From DMER64 sp041654355 (GTDB taxonomy: Bacteria; Bacteroidota; Bacteroidia; Bacteroidales; UBA932): a DNA stretch of 64,000 nucleotides. The translations under genes were made by a program, and so were the position numbers. Positions 34,714 through 42,945 of this stretch are shown one piece after another (position 1 is the stretch's first letter; every line of letters begins with the position of its first letter). The notes under the pieces were generated by a model. It did not search any database, had not been told where the DNA came from, and was given only the letters and a program-made list of their open reading frames with translations. The stretch spans positions 1 to 64,000 of the forward strand of contig JBAZDQ010000007.1 in NCBI GenBank assembly GCA_041654355.1, given 5' to 3'.

Positions 34714-34891
34714 TTTGATCTTCTGCGACTAATTCCAGGAACGTTTCGGATGATAATTTCTCGTTGGCAAATTTAGTACTATTTGCCATACTGTAGTTTT
34801 TTGTAAAGGCCATTACCAAAAGGGCTATGGTTATTCCTACTACGACTATCACCGGATAAATACCTCTTTTTATACAGTAAATTGTTTTCAT
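34706..34891 (-). CDS. 61-residue single-pass membrane protein
   Basis: The product has a 10-residue basic start (MKTIYCIKRG), one membrane helix (about 11-30) and a Ser/Glu-rich 30-residue tail. It starts one base after the DUF4252 stop and overlaps the sigma-factor start by 8 bp, so translation is probably coupled. I do not recognise it. It may be a second small regulator of the sigma factor, or the remnant of a longer anti-sigma gene; the intact overlaps on both sides argue for a working gene. Confidence 0.55.
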   Translation of the reverse strand: MKTIYCIKRGIYPVIVVVGITIALLVMAFTKNYSMANSTKFANEKLSSETFLELVAEDQNV

Positions 34892-34892
34892 T

Positions 34893-35372
34893 TTAGTTAA
34901 TAGTGTTATTTGTGTTCTGGGCTATAAGTTCTTCCATATGTACCAGATCTATTTTTCCGTTGATCTGAATAAGTGATGCATCATCACCGGTTATGATCAC
35001 AACAAACCGTTCAATGATATCATCGCTGATTTGAGCCAGAATCCGTACATTTTCAGATTCTTCAGTTACTTCGGCAAGCAGTTCCAGGTCGTTATCCCTG
35101 ATTTTTTCAATTTGTTTGCCAAAGGCCTCTTTAATGTTCTGGTCGCAATGTTCCAGGGATAAAATAGATACGGAACGTATCCCGCTGATGAATTCAGATT
35201 CCTGATCGTCTGCACATACTTGTGCAATTCGCATCATCAACCCTCCTACGTGTATGTGTTCCGCTTTAGGCATAGAGGAAAATTGCAGGACAATATCTTT
35301 CAGTTGATCCTGAGCAAAAGACAGGGTCAGATTCCCGATCAGAAGAAGTACTGTAAAAAGTGTTTTTTTCAT
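34893..35372 (-). CDS. DUF4252 family exported protein (first gene of ECF operon)
   Basis: The 159-residue product has a signal peptide (MKKTLFTVLLLIGNLTLSFAQ) and the DUF4252 outline (GGLMMRIAQV start, VVIITGDDASLIQINGKIDL near the end). It is the first gene of the minus-strand operon, so it is the promoter-proximal member while its paralogue closes the operon at 33370. No TAnnTTTG box is evident in the 99 bp before it, which would fit control by an alternative sigma factor. Confidence 0.85.
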   Translation of the reverse strand: MKKTLFTVLLLIGNLTLSFAQDQLKDIVLQFSSMPKAEHIHVGGLMMRIAQVCADDQESEFISGIRSVSILSLEHCDQNIKEAFGKQIEKIRDNDLELLAEVTEESENVRILAQISDDIIERFVVIITGDDASLIQINGKIDLVHMEELIAQNTNNTIN

Positions 35373-35459
35373 GGTTGTTAATTATTAATAGTTTGTGTTT
35401 GCGGTTCTGTTATATTGACGTATTCCCCGAATAAATGTTACACCTCTCATTAGAATATT

Positions 35460-35467
35460 TAACTTTG
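35460..35467 (+). promoter_or_regulatory. -7 box immediately before purD
   Basis: TAACTTTG matches TAnnTTTG and ends only 4 bp before the purD ATG, leaving almost no leader. If it is the real promoter the mRNA would be nearly leaderless. No -33 element is clear. Confidence 0.45.
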
Positions 35468-35471
35468 TGTT

Positions 35472-36776
35472 ATGAAAATTCTTGTTTTGGGTTCCGGCGG
35501 AAGGGAGCATGCGCTTGCCTGGAAATTGTGTCAGTCACCTTTGGTCAAAGAACTTTTTGTAGCTCCGGGTAATCCGGGAACTGCCGCTCTCACTTTAACA
35601 AACGGAAAGCATGTAGTTAATGTTGCATTATCGCCCACTAATTTTACAGCTGTACGTGCTGCCCTTTTACAATACCATATAGATATGCTTGTGGTGGGGC
35701 CTGAAGAACCCTTGGTAAAAGGGATAAAAGATTTTTGTCTGCAGGATCCGGATTTAGCGGCTATTTTGGTCGTGGGACCGGGTAGTGATGGCGCCCGGCT
35801 GGAAGGCAGTAAGGATTACGCAAAAGGCTTTATGTCTGCATACAACATCCCCACAGCCCGTTACCAAACCTTTGACAAAAATCATTACCGGGAAGCCTGT
35901 CATTTTTTAGAAACCTTGCGCCCTCCGTATGTGTTGAAAGCAGACGGGCTGGCAGCAGGAAAAGGCGTATTGATTGAAACGAAAATACAGAATGCCCGGG
36001 AACACCTGAAAGAGATCCTGGAAGGAAAATTTGGGACGGCCGGAAATAAAGTGGTCGTGGAAGAATTCCTGGAGGGTATTGAAGTGTCCGTTTTTGTAAT
36101 CACCGACGGGATACATTATAAAATCCTTCCCGAGGCAAAGGACTACAAAAGGATAGGCGTACACGACAGCGGTCTGAACACGGGAGGAATGGGAGCCGTA
36201 TCACCCGTACCTTTTGCCGATGAGGACTTTATGAAAAAAGTGGAAGAAAGGATCATCCGGCCCACTTTATCCGGATTACATAAAGAAGGTTGCGATTACC
36301 GCGGATTTATATTTTTTGGTCTGATGAATTGTGCAGGAAATCCTTACCTTATTGAATACAACGTCAGGATGGGTGATCCCGAGACGGAATCCGTAGTAAT
36401 GCGTCTGGAGGGAGATCTGGCTGCTGCCTGTGCCGCATTGAAACAACGTTCCCTGGATAAAACGGATCTTACCGTGTCAGCTCAGCATTGTGTAACTGTT
36501 GTGACAGTTTCCGGAGGATATCCGGGTTCTTATGAAAAAGGGTATGATATTGAAGGATTGGACATTGTTAAGGATGCAATAGTCTTTCATATGGGGACGG
36601 CAGGGGAACAGAAGGTAAAAACTGCAGGAGGACGTGTGCTGGCCGTATCTGCGCTGGCGTCCACTCCGGAGCAGGCCAGGAAAAAAGCTTACGGGGAAAT
36701 AACCCGTATCTGTTTCAAGAATATGTATTACCGTAAAGATATTGGAGAAGATCTTATAAATATGCAAAAATCGTAA
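35472..36776 (+). CDS. purD: Phosphoribosylamine-glycine ligase (GAR synthetase)
   Basis: The 434-residue enzyme joins phosphoribosylamine and glycine with ATP, the second step of de novo purine synthesis. It has the N-terminal MKILVLGSGGREHALAW, the ATP-grasp segments (YVLKADGLAAGKGVLI, VVVEEFLEG) and the NVRMGDPETE metal/ATP-site motif. The length agrees with the family. It precedes a membrane-protein gene by 1 bp. A second purine gene, purM, lies at 44088-45269 on the other strand. Confidence 0.97.
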   Translation: MKILVLGSGGREHALAWKLCQSPLVKELFVAPGNPGTAALTLTNGKHVVNVALSPTNFTAVRAALLQYHIDMLVVGPEEPLVKGIKDFCLQDPDLAAILVVGPGSDGARLEGSKDYAKGFMSAYNIPTARYQTFDKNHYREACHFLETLRPPYVLKADGLAAGKGVLIETKIQNAREHLKEILEGKFGTAGNKVVVEEFLEGIEVSVFVITDGIHYKILPEAKDYKRIGVHDSGLNTGGMGAVSPVPFADEDFMKKVEERIIRPTLSGLHKEGCDYRGFIFFGLMNCAGNPYLIEYNVRMGDPETESVVMRLEGDLAAACAALKQRSLDKTDLTVSAQHCVTVVTVSGGYPGSYEKGYDIEGLDIVKDAIVFHMGTAGEQKVKTAGGRVLAVSALASTPEQARKKAYGEITRICFKNMYYRKDIGEDLINMQKS

Positions 36777-36777
36777 T

Positions 36778-37728
36778 ATGATCCAATACATTAAACGCAG
36801 TCTTACCGGCGCATTCCTGTTGTCCTTCTTATTAATGGCGGTATTTCGCGTGTTTTATTGTGTAATCACAGAAAGTTCCTGCCTATGGTACCTGCATTTG
36901 TCCGAGTCTTTTATCCTATTGGCAACCGGGGTATTGCTTTCTTTCCTGAACGACCGCTTTGGGCTTCTGCCTGAACGAACGCAATGGATCATGGTTTGTT
37001 ACGTCTGGCTGGTTTCCTGTTTCCCGCAAACGTATGAAAACCCACGCATGTTCGCAGCTGCTCTCCTTACGGCAGCTTCCGTATATGCATTGGTATATGC
37101 TGCCTTTATTTCCGGGACAAAGTCCGGTCCTTTCCTGTGTTCATTTTTTATTACCTGTGCCGGAATACTTTATACTCCCGTTTTCTTTCTTTTGATACCT
37201 ATTATAATCAGTTTTATACGGATGGTAAAATTGTCCGGAAAAGACGCGGTAGCTTTTTTAGGCGGGATACTGGTACCGGTCTTTTTAGTTTCGTCCGTTT
37301 TGTGGTTTCTCCATAAAGATATAACGGAATACTGGATGCAAACCGTCATATTCTTCAGGGGGCCGGATCCTTCTGCAGCTTTTGCCTCTTTTACCATTAC
37401 ACGGATCGTACTGGTCTCCCTTTTATCGCTTTTGGTGATACTCTCCTTGTTCATCCGGCTGGTACATCGTGACACCACCACTACTGTGACTATATCTCGT
37501 TTTTACGGTTCTATGTTCTGGATCATTTTTTTCACGGTTTTAGTGATGGTGTTATATCCGGGTTATGCTAAGGGATTGGTGTCCGTAGTGATGGTCCCGG
37601 CTTCACTTTTGATCACTTCTCTGTTTTCGGAAAGACGTCTTTTCGCTTCAAGGATATGGCTGGCTTTATTACTTCTGGCCGGAGTGGCCCACTATATCTT
37701 TGTATTCTTTCCCATTGATATTATTTAA
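36778..37728 (+). CDS. Multi-pass membrane protein (possibly DUF6427-like)
   Basis: The 316-residue product has about 8-9 hydrophobic helices with short loops and no catalytic motif I can identify. Bacteroidota often carry a protein of this kind (DUF6427) near purine or capsule genes, so that is a possible family. It starts 1 bp after purD and is likely co-transcribed. Its last 60 bp overlap the end of the convergent cytochrome c peroxidase gene; the last 20 codons encode a final hydrophobic helix, so both reading frames seem used there. Confidence 0.7.
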   Translation: MIQYIKRSLTGAFLLSFLLMAVFRVFYCVITESSCLWYLHLSESFILLATGVLLSFLNDRFGLLPERTQWIMVCYVWLVSCFPQTYENPRMFAAALLTAASVYALVYAAFISGTKSGPFLCSFFITCAGILYTPVFFLLIPIIISFIRMVKLSGKDAVAFLGGILVPVFLVSSVLWFLHKDITEYWMQTVIFFRGPDPSAAFASFTITRIVLVSLLSLLVILSLFIRLVHRDTTTTVTISRFYGSMFWIIFFTVLVMVLYPGYAKGLVSVVMVPASLLITSLFSERRLFASRIWLALLLLAGVAHYIFVFFPIDII

Positions 37729-39096
37729 CGGGATGCCCTTGTATTCTCCTGTAAGTGTGTTCAGAAAAGACACAATAGCCTGTACTTGCTTACGGGATAA
37801 TTTTTTATCCCTTTGATAATAAGCCATTTTGACAACGGCTTCTTCCATCGTTTTGGCAGAAGCATTGTGAAAATACGGATAAGTGAGGGCAATGTTCCTC
37901 AATCCCGGAACTCTAAAACGATGCATATCAGAATTCAGAGATGTAACCGAGTAACGGCCCATATCTTCCAATGCTCTTTGCCTGGCGTCCGGGAAATAGT
38001 TGTTAGCAACTCCCATATATTCGAAGGACGTACCTCCCATCCCCGTTCCGTTATGGCAGTTTGCACAACCGTATTTTTTAAACAAACGATATCCTTCCTG
38101 CGCCTGCTGTTCTATGGCTTCTTCATCCCCTTTCAGGTACCTGTCAAAAGGTGAATTCGGAGTGATCAGGGTCTTGTGAAACTCGGCAAGGGCATGGTTA
38201 ATGGTGGAGTCTGAATACCCTTCAGGGTAAGATGCCAGGAAACGCTCAGTCAACGTGGAATCTTCGGCAAAAATGTCAAAGATACGGTCCAGACTGTCGT
38301 TGCCCATTTTCACCGGATCAAGCAAGGCCTGGCAGGTTAGTTCTTGCAGTGAGGATGCGTTTCCGTTCCAGAAATAGAAAGAATGAAAAAACGCGTTGAA
38401 AACCGTCAGGGAATTGAAGGTCCCCGGTTGGTTGTATACACCCTCCGGAACTTCCAGGTTGTCAACACCACCGGTTTTCAGATTATGACAGGAGGCACAG
38501 CTAACCGTATTGTCTACCGAAAGACGTGAGTCGTGAAACAGCAATTCTCCCAATGCTGCCTTATCCGTATCAAACGGTGCAAGATCAGGAACGGGATTTA
38601 CCGGTTCAAAGGGATAATCTTCAGAAGGTAACGGATGGGCATAATAGGTGGAGAACTGATCATATATCCAGTCCAGAAGTATTTCCTTTTTATCCCGGGT
38701 GATGTAAGATTTCCAGTGTATTACATAATAACTTAAAGGAGGCATGCTTCTTTGGGAAATAACTTTATGCAATTTTACTAAAGTAGTTTCATCATGAGGC
38801 ATATCCCCGAAAATATATGCTATGGAATAGGAAGAATTGGCATACCGGATCCCTTTTTCGGCGTCTCTGCGAATAGCTGCTCCAAAAATTGGCCAGTTAA
38901 TATGTTTGCAAAAATCGTGTGGACCTCCGTGACATATGAAACAGCCCCCCTGGTCAACAATTACGTTGACCCGGTCAAAGAGGGTCATATCGTCGGGTGG
39001 TACCTGGTTGACAATGCGAGAGAAAAATATTCCGGTACCAATCACAATGATCACGGAGCCTGTGAATTTCCAGAGTATGTTCAGAAGCCGTTTCAT
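37669..39096 (-). CDS. Cytochrome c peroxidase-family protein with extra N-terminal haem domain
   Basis: The 475-residue product has an N-terminal signal-anchor helix (residues 10-30) and three haem c sites (CxxCH). CFICH (52-56) sits in a Haem_bd-like domain with the MPPLSYYVIHW motif, and two more (CASCH, CANCH) are in the CCP/MauG-type di-haem part, which also has the FNSLTVFNAFFHSFYFWNG motif. Di-haem peroxidases reduce hydrogen peroxide using cytochrome c electrons; related MauG enzymes oxidise proteins. The start overlaps the stop of ccsA by 4 bp, so the haem-attachment genes are co-expressed with their probable client. Confidence 0.9.
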   Translation of the reverse strand: MKRLLNILWKFTGSVIIVIGTGIFFSRIVNQVPPDDMTLFDRVNVIVDQGGCFICHGGPHDFCKHINWPIFGAAIRRDAEKGIRYANSSYSIAYIFGDMPHDETTLVKLHKVISQRSMPPLSYYVIHWKSYITRDKKEILLDWIYDQFSTYYAHPLPSEDYPFEPVNPVPDLAPFDTDKAALGELLFHDSRLSVDNTVSCASCHNLKTGGVDNLEVPEGVYNQPGTFNSLTVFNAFFHSFYFWNGNASSLQELTCQALLDPVKMGNDSLDRIFDIFAEDSTLTERFLASYPEGYSDSTINHALAEFHKTLITPNSPFDRYLKGDEEAIEQQAQEGYRLFKKYGCANCHNGTGMGGTSFEYMGVANNYFPDARQRALEDMGRYSVTSLNSDMHRFRVPGLRNIALTYPYFHNASAKTMEEAVVKMAYYQRDKKLSRKQVQAIVSFLNTLTGEYKGIPLNNINGKEYKDIVGHSGQK

Positions 39097-39887
39097 TTTC
39101 GCTGAATATTGAGTGCGTAATTATGCATGCTTCCTCTTGCCGAGGGAAGGTATTGCAATCCGTACCAGCATATCTGCAAAGCCAAAAAAGCAACGATTAA
39201 AGAAATATACAGGTATTTGTTGGATTTTGGCCGTATACTTTTCAGGTAAAAATAAAACACATATAACAACCAGGTTACGGCCGCCCAGGTCTCTTTGGGA
39301 TCCCAGCTCCAATAGTCTCCCCAGGCCTGTTTGGCCCACAGAGCTCCCAGCAACATGCCTACGGTAAAAAAGGAGAGCCCGGCACGACACAATTTGTCAA
39401 TGGCCGGAAGTACATTCAATGACGGCCTTATCAAACCGGCCAGGGCCAGTAAAAAAGTACACGCCAGCAAAGCGTAGGAAAACATGTATACGGTAACATG
39501 AGGTATGAACCAGAAGCTTTGCAGGGCAGGCATTAAAACACGGTTATGGATCTCCGGACGCAATAGATTGATTAAAAGAAAAACCAGTGCCATAACCGTT
39601 GTCAGGGAGAGAATCCATTTGTATCTCCATCGCATGTATGTGATCAACCCTGCCAGTGCCAGGAACAGGGAATACCATAACCGGGTTTCTCCCATGGTTA
39701 CTAACGGAGGTCGCTTTAATGATACCCAGAAAGCGGCAATGTAAGCGCTGTATATGATAATTCCTGCGGAATAAATAATCACGGTCCAAAAAAAAGCTTT
39801 TCCCCGGTTGAAAAATGATGAAATTGAACCGGTTATCCAGCAGAGGGAAGCTGCCACAGTAAAATATATCAAATGATCCCACGTCAT
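39093..39887 (-). CDS. ccsA: Cytochrome c assembly protein CcsA/ResC (System II)
   Basis: From the ATG at 39887 the 264-residue product is a multi-helix membrane protein with the WWD-type haem-handling motif (WGDYWSWDPKETWAAVTWL) and conserved His residues in outer helices (for example FIPHVTVYMFSY). It exports and presents haem for covalent attachment to cytochromes c with ResB. A longer reading starting at 39953 would add a polar extension lying inside resB, so the ATGA overlap start is preferred. Confidence 0.92.
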   Translation of the reverse strand: MTWDHLIYFTVAASLCWITGSISSFFNRGKAFFWTVIIYSAGIIIYSAYIAAFWVSLKRPPLVTMGETRLWYSLFLALAGLITYMRWRYKWILSLTTVMALVFLLINLLRPEIHNRVLMPALQSFWFIPHVTVYMFSYALLACTFLLALAGLIRPSLNVLPAIDKLCRAGLSFFTVGMLLGALWAKQAWGDYWSWDPKETWAAVTWLLYVFYFYLKSIRPKSNKYLYISLIVAFLALQICWYGLQYLPSARGSMHNYALNIQRK

Positions 39888-40576
39888 GTGAAAAATGTTT
39901 TTAGGGCTCCCGCCAGCAACACCAGTATTCCCGCAAAGACCAGCCATCGCCACGGCTGGCGTGTGACCATAACAATACAGTAATCGGTCTTGTCTCCTTT
40001 TGCCGAGTCGTAATCCATCAAATATACCTGGTGCCCTTTGTAATTCACGGGTTGGTTTACCCGCAGCGTCCTGAGCACTGAATTTTCCTTACTGTCCGAG
40101 GCATCTTCCCTGCGGTCGATATCCTGCAGGGTAACTGTTGCCCGGTATTCCATGGGTTCGCCGGTCTGGTACCGGGTCACCCGGAAATCTTCCAGACGCA
40201 GGGTAAAAGGCAGCGAAGTAAGGGCGTATTCATGGCGGGGAACCATGACATGTGTCACGGAAGCATCGGCAGTTCCCAGCATCCCGGCCCACAATGCCAG
40301 CCACAGCCCGAATCCTGCCAGGGAAAATTTCAAAAACAGACGCGATCCCAATACAATCAAAAACACCGTAAGTACTACAATAAAAGGCCAGGTGTGTGTG
40401 AAAGCCAAATGTGCAGGCATAAATCCCTGAACCAGCGATACGGCTATCAACAGGATCAGGGCTATGGTCATGTATTTGTCCCGGTATAGTTTCCTGAATT
40501 TCCATCCCAGGAAAACAATACACAATCCTATTATCAAATTAACGGGGAAAGCAAACAAATGCAGGCTGACCGTCAT
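39884..40576 (-). CDS. resB: ResB-like cytochrome c biogenesis protein
   Basis: The 230-residue product has three to four N-terminal membrane helices, a periplasmic domain of about 85 residues (HEYALTSLPFTLRLEDFRVTRY, with the VNQPVNYKGHQVYLMDYD motif typical of ResB) and a last membrane helix. It is shorter than Gram-positive ResB (about 500 residues) but normal for the short Bacteroidota form. It forms the haem ligase with CcsA. First gene of a three-gene operon with ccsA and a multihaem peroxidase. Confidence 0.85.
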   Translation of the reverse strand: MTVSLHLFAFPVNLIIGLCIVFLGWKFRKLYRDKYMTIALILLIAVSLVQGFMPAHLAFTHTWPFIVVLTVFLIVLGSRLFLKFSLAGFGLWLALWAGMLGTADASVTHVMVPRHEYALTSLPFTLRLEDFRVTRYQTGEPMEYRATVTLQDIDRREDASDSKENSVLRTLRVNQPVNYKGHQVYLMDYDSAKGDKTDYCIVMVTRQPWRWLVFAGILVLLAGALKTFFT

Positions 40577-40628
40577 GGGCGAATGGTTTGGTTGGTAACA
40601 AAGATAAAAAATCTGCCCGACAATTCCC

Positions 40629-40636
40629 TATCTTTG
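40629..40636 (+). promoter_or_regulatory. Putative -7 box for the FkbM-type gene
   Basis: TATCTTTG matches the TAnnTTTG consensus and lies 7 bp before the start at 40644. The -33 element is not clear. Confidence 0.5.
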
Positions 40637-40643
40637 CAACACT

Positions 40644-41915
40644 ATGGAAAATATTCATATAGCCGGACAATACAACCGGGATGAATTGTTGCTCAAAGAA
40701 TTGAAGCAATCCGAACTGCCCCTGTTCCTGTATGGTATAGGATTGATAGCAGACACAGTCCAAATTTTTTTGAATGAAAACGGTATGCAGATTGCCGGCC
40801 GGGTCATAGACGATAAATACATTGACAACATACAACTCCGCACGGAAGATTCTTTATTATCCATATCACAATTGAACCGCCAATATCCGGCTTTCAATGT
40901 GTTATTGTGCTTTTTCGGCGGGTACCGCCAGGACCTTACTCCTTACCGTCAGCTGTTTCCCGGGGCAGGCATCGTAAGCTTTTTATCTTCCGTATACGAT
41001 CGTGGCGTCCTGGAACCTATGGACCGGGACTATGTTACATCCGACATCGCATCTTTTAACCGGGTATGTGACCTGCTGGAAGACAAACTCTCAAAAGACA
41101 GTCTGCAGGCATATATTAATGCCAAGGTCACCAAAGATGCCTCACACCTTTTTCCTTTCGTCAGGAGGCCTCAGTATTTTTCAGAACATAATGTTATTAA
41201 GGAACTGACACTTACCCGGAAAGAAATCATGATAAATTGCGGGGCCTATACCGGGGATACCCTCATGGATTTCCTGGAAACCGTCGGAAACAAATACACA
41301 AAGATTTATGCCTGTGAAGCCGACAGCCAAAACGTGCGAAAACTGAGTAAATTTATTCATAACACCGCCCCGGATGGAAATATTACCATAGTCCCTAAAT
41401 GTATCTCAAACACTTCTGAACCCGTTTGCTTTTTGAATGAAGGGACCATGCTTTCCCGGAAAGTGGAAACTCAACAAACGGGTTCTGTATGGGTAGAATC
41501 CACAACTATTGACGAATTATTGGAATCGTCCCCGGCCTCTTTGATTGTCATGGACGTAGAAGGCAACGAGCTGAAAGCCCTGCAGGGAGCCCGGCACACC
41601 ATCCTTCACCACAAACCGCTCCTGGCCCTGGCAGCCTACCATAAAAAAGACGATATACCCGTACTGTTTGATTATTTGAAAACCCTCATCCCGGATTATA
41701 AGTTCTATTTCCGGATTCACAAACCCATGGCCATAGATGCCGTCCTATATGCCGTCGCACCCCTTTCTGCTGCCCAAAAAAAAAGCCGGCTAAAAGCCAG
41801 CATTTTTGGAGGTACCCAGCGGAATCGAACCGCTGTACTCGGTTTTGCAGACCGATGCCTAACCACTCGGCCAGGGTACCTTGAAAAGGACTGCAAAGTT
41901 AATAAATATTTTTAA
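40644..41915 (+). CDS. FkbM-family SAM-dependent methyltransferase (end of frame questionable)
   Basis: The product has an N-terminal segment with a nucleotide-binding-like FLYGIGLIADTVQIFL stretch (about 27-42) and a C-terminal FkbM domain (about 190-370). Signatures are IMINCGAYTGDTLMDF (SAM site), YACEADSQN and LIVMDVEGNELKALQGA. FkbM enzymes O-methylate sugars or polyketides; the substrate is unknown here. The frame runs to 41915, through the minus-strand tRNA-Cys and its terminator. After VLYAVAPLSAAQ comes a run of nine A (41776-41784). A one-base slip there would end the protein at TAA 41791-41793. The natural end is probably near that point. Confidence 0.8.
   Translation: MENIHIAGQYNRDELLLKELKQSELPLFLYGIGLIADTVQIFLNENGMQIAGRVIDDKYIDNIQLRTEDSLLSISQLNRQYPAFNVLLCFFGGYRQDLTPYRQLFPGAGIVSFLSSVYDRGVLEPMDRDYVTSDIASFNRVCDLLEDKLSKDSLQAYINAKVTKDASHLFPFVRRPQYFSEHNVIKELTLTRKEIMINCGAYTGDTLMDFLETVGNKYTKIYACEADSQNVRKLSKFIHNTAPDGNITIVPKCISNTSEPVCFLNEGTMLSRKVETQQTGSVWVESTTIDELLESSPASLIVMDVEGNELKALQGARHTILHHKPLLALAAYHKKDDIPVLFDYLKTLIPDYKFYFRIHKPMAIDAVLYAVAPLSAAQKKSRLKASIFGGTQRNRTAVLGFADRCLTTRPGYLEKDCKVNKYF
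41776..41806 (-). terminator. Terminator after tRNA-Cys
   Basis: On the minus strand, just after the encoded CCA, a 6-bp stem (GCTGGC with GCCGGC, one G:T pair, TTTTA loop) is followed by nine T. On the plus strand the same stem ends in ATTTTTGG, so it may also stop the FkbM transcript. Confidence 0.8.
41807..41880 (-). tRNA. tRNA-Cys (anticodon GCA)
   Basis: A 74-nt gene on the minus strand including an encoded CCA. The acceptor stem is GGTACCC/GGGTACC, the discriminator is U as usual for tRNA-Cys, the anticodon stem TCGGT/ACCGA encloses CTGCAAA (GCA) and the T-arm carries GGTTCGATTCC. A minus-strand TAACTTTG box lies 13 bp upstream. Confidence 0.97.
41894..41901 (-). promoter_or_regulatory. 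-7 box of tRNA-Cys
   Basis: On the minus strand this reads TAACTTTG, 13 bp before the tRNA. It overlaps the stop codon of the upstream exonuclease/reductase gene. Confidence 0.6.
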
Positions 41916-42945
41916 TTAGCCCAGCCAGTTTCTCCAGATGCTTCTTATCGGTTTTATCAAACGTATTGAGCTTTTCGGAATCAATATCCAGAACGGCCCT
42001 GATACGGTCTTCATTGTCGGTCAACGGGACCACGATCTCCGAGCGGGAACGGGAATTACACGCAATATGTCCCGGAAATTTGTCCACATCGGGAACAATC
42101 AACGTTTTACGCTGCTTCCACGAAGACCCGCAAACGCCCCGGCCATAGGGGATCCGGGTACAAGCTACAGGTCCCTGGAACGGGCCCAGAACCAGTTGAC
42201 CGGCTACATCGTCCACAAGGTAAAAACCTACCCATAAAAATTTAAAAGTATCTTTAATCAATGCCGCAATATTGGCCATGTTGGCTACAAGATCCGGCTC
42301 GTCATGCACCAGGGAAGCGGCCCGTTCCAGGACTTCTTCGTACATCCGCTGACGCGGGGATTTCTTTTCTTCCTGGTGAGTAATCAGTTCCCGGTAGATA
42401 CGGTAACATACGTAAGCATCTGTTGCTGCATAGCGGGCCTGGGCTTCCGACAGGGGATAAGCCTCCCAATTGGTAGTTTGCTGCGATTTGCTCACACGCT
42501 TGCCCAGGACAATAGCCGCCAGCTTTTTTACACTTTTCTCCACAATACCGTATTCCTGTGCCATATCCTGCAGATCCACAAATCCTTCCGCTTGAAAGGC
42601 TACGTAACGCTGCAGCCCAATAATATCGTCCCTCACGGCAGCTCCCACTTTCACAATGCCGGGATCTCTCAATACGTCCACAAGTTCCGGCGGCAATCCA
42701 GTCTTTTTCAGGTGGATAAGAAAAGAACGGCTGTCTGTAGACAATTGCAAAAGGGCAGGCTTGTACATTTTACCCGAAGAAAAGCGGGGCTTGGTTTCCG
42801 TATCGAATCCCAAAACCGGTTGCCGGGAAAGATACTCCGCCGCTTTTTGTACCTGCGAACGCGTAGTAACAAGGGAAATGTGTCCCTTCAATTCCACCTG
42901 GGGGAACATATCCAGGACGCTGTTCTCAATGGTTGATGCAAACAT
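41899..42945 (-). CDS. Fusion of RNase D-like 3'-5' exonuclease and free methionine-(R)-sulfoxide reductase
   Basis: The 348-residue protein joins two enzymes. Residues about 25-195 form a DEDDy 3'-5' exonuclease: FDTET with Asp48 and Glu50, the Asp106/107 region, and YAATD with Tyr172 and Asp176. Residues about 205-348 form a GAF domain of the fRMsr/MsrC type with all three redox cysteines: Cys262 (PVACTRIP), Cys272 (GVCGSSW) and Cys296 (GHIACNS). The LDIDS motif is also present. No stop, frameshift or repeat marks the joint. The usual genes are separate, so this is an uncommon architecture. It overlaps the preceding lipoprotein gene by 20 bp. Confidence 0.88.
   Translation of the reverse strand: MFASTIENSVLDMFPQVELKGHISLVTTRSQVQKAAEYLSRQPVLGFDTETKPRFSSGKMYKPALLQLSTDSRSFLIHLKKTGLPPELVDVLRDPGIVKVGAAVRDDIIGLQRYVAFQAEGFVDLQDMAQEYGIVEKSVKKLAAIVLGKRVSKSQQTTNWEAYPLSEAQARYAATDAYVCYRIYRELITHQEEKKSPRQRMYEEVLERAASLVHDEPDLVANMANIAALIKDTFKFLWVGFYLVDDVAGQLVLGPFQGPVACTRIPYGRGVCGSSWKQRKTLIVPDVDKFPGHIACNSRSRSEIVVPLTDNEDRIRAVLDIDSEKLNTFDKTDKKHLEKLAGLIKNIY

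Noticed and set aside
34706..34891. 61-residue membrane frame as a spurious call
   Set aside because: I kept it as a gene because it fills the space exactly between two genes with a 1-bp gap and an 8-bp overlap and encodes a clear membrane helix; confidence is moderate.
39888..39953. Longer N-terminus for CcsA
   Set aside because: The extension lies within resB and is polar; the ATGA overlap at 39884-39887 is a typical coupled start.
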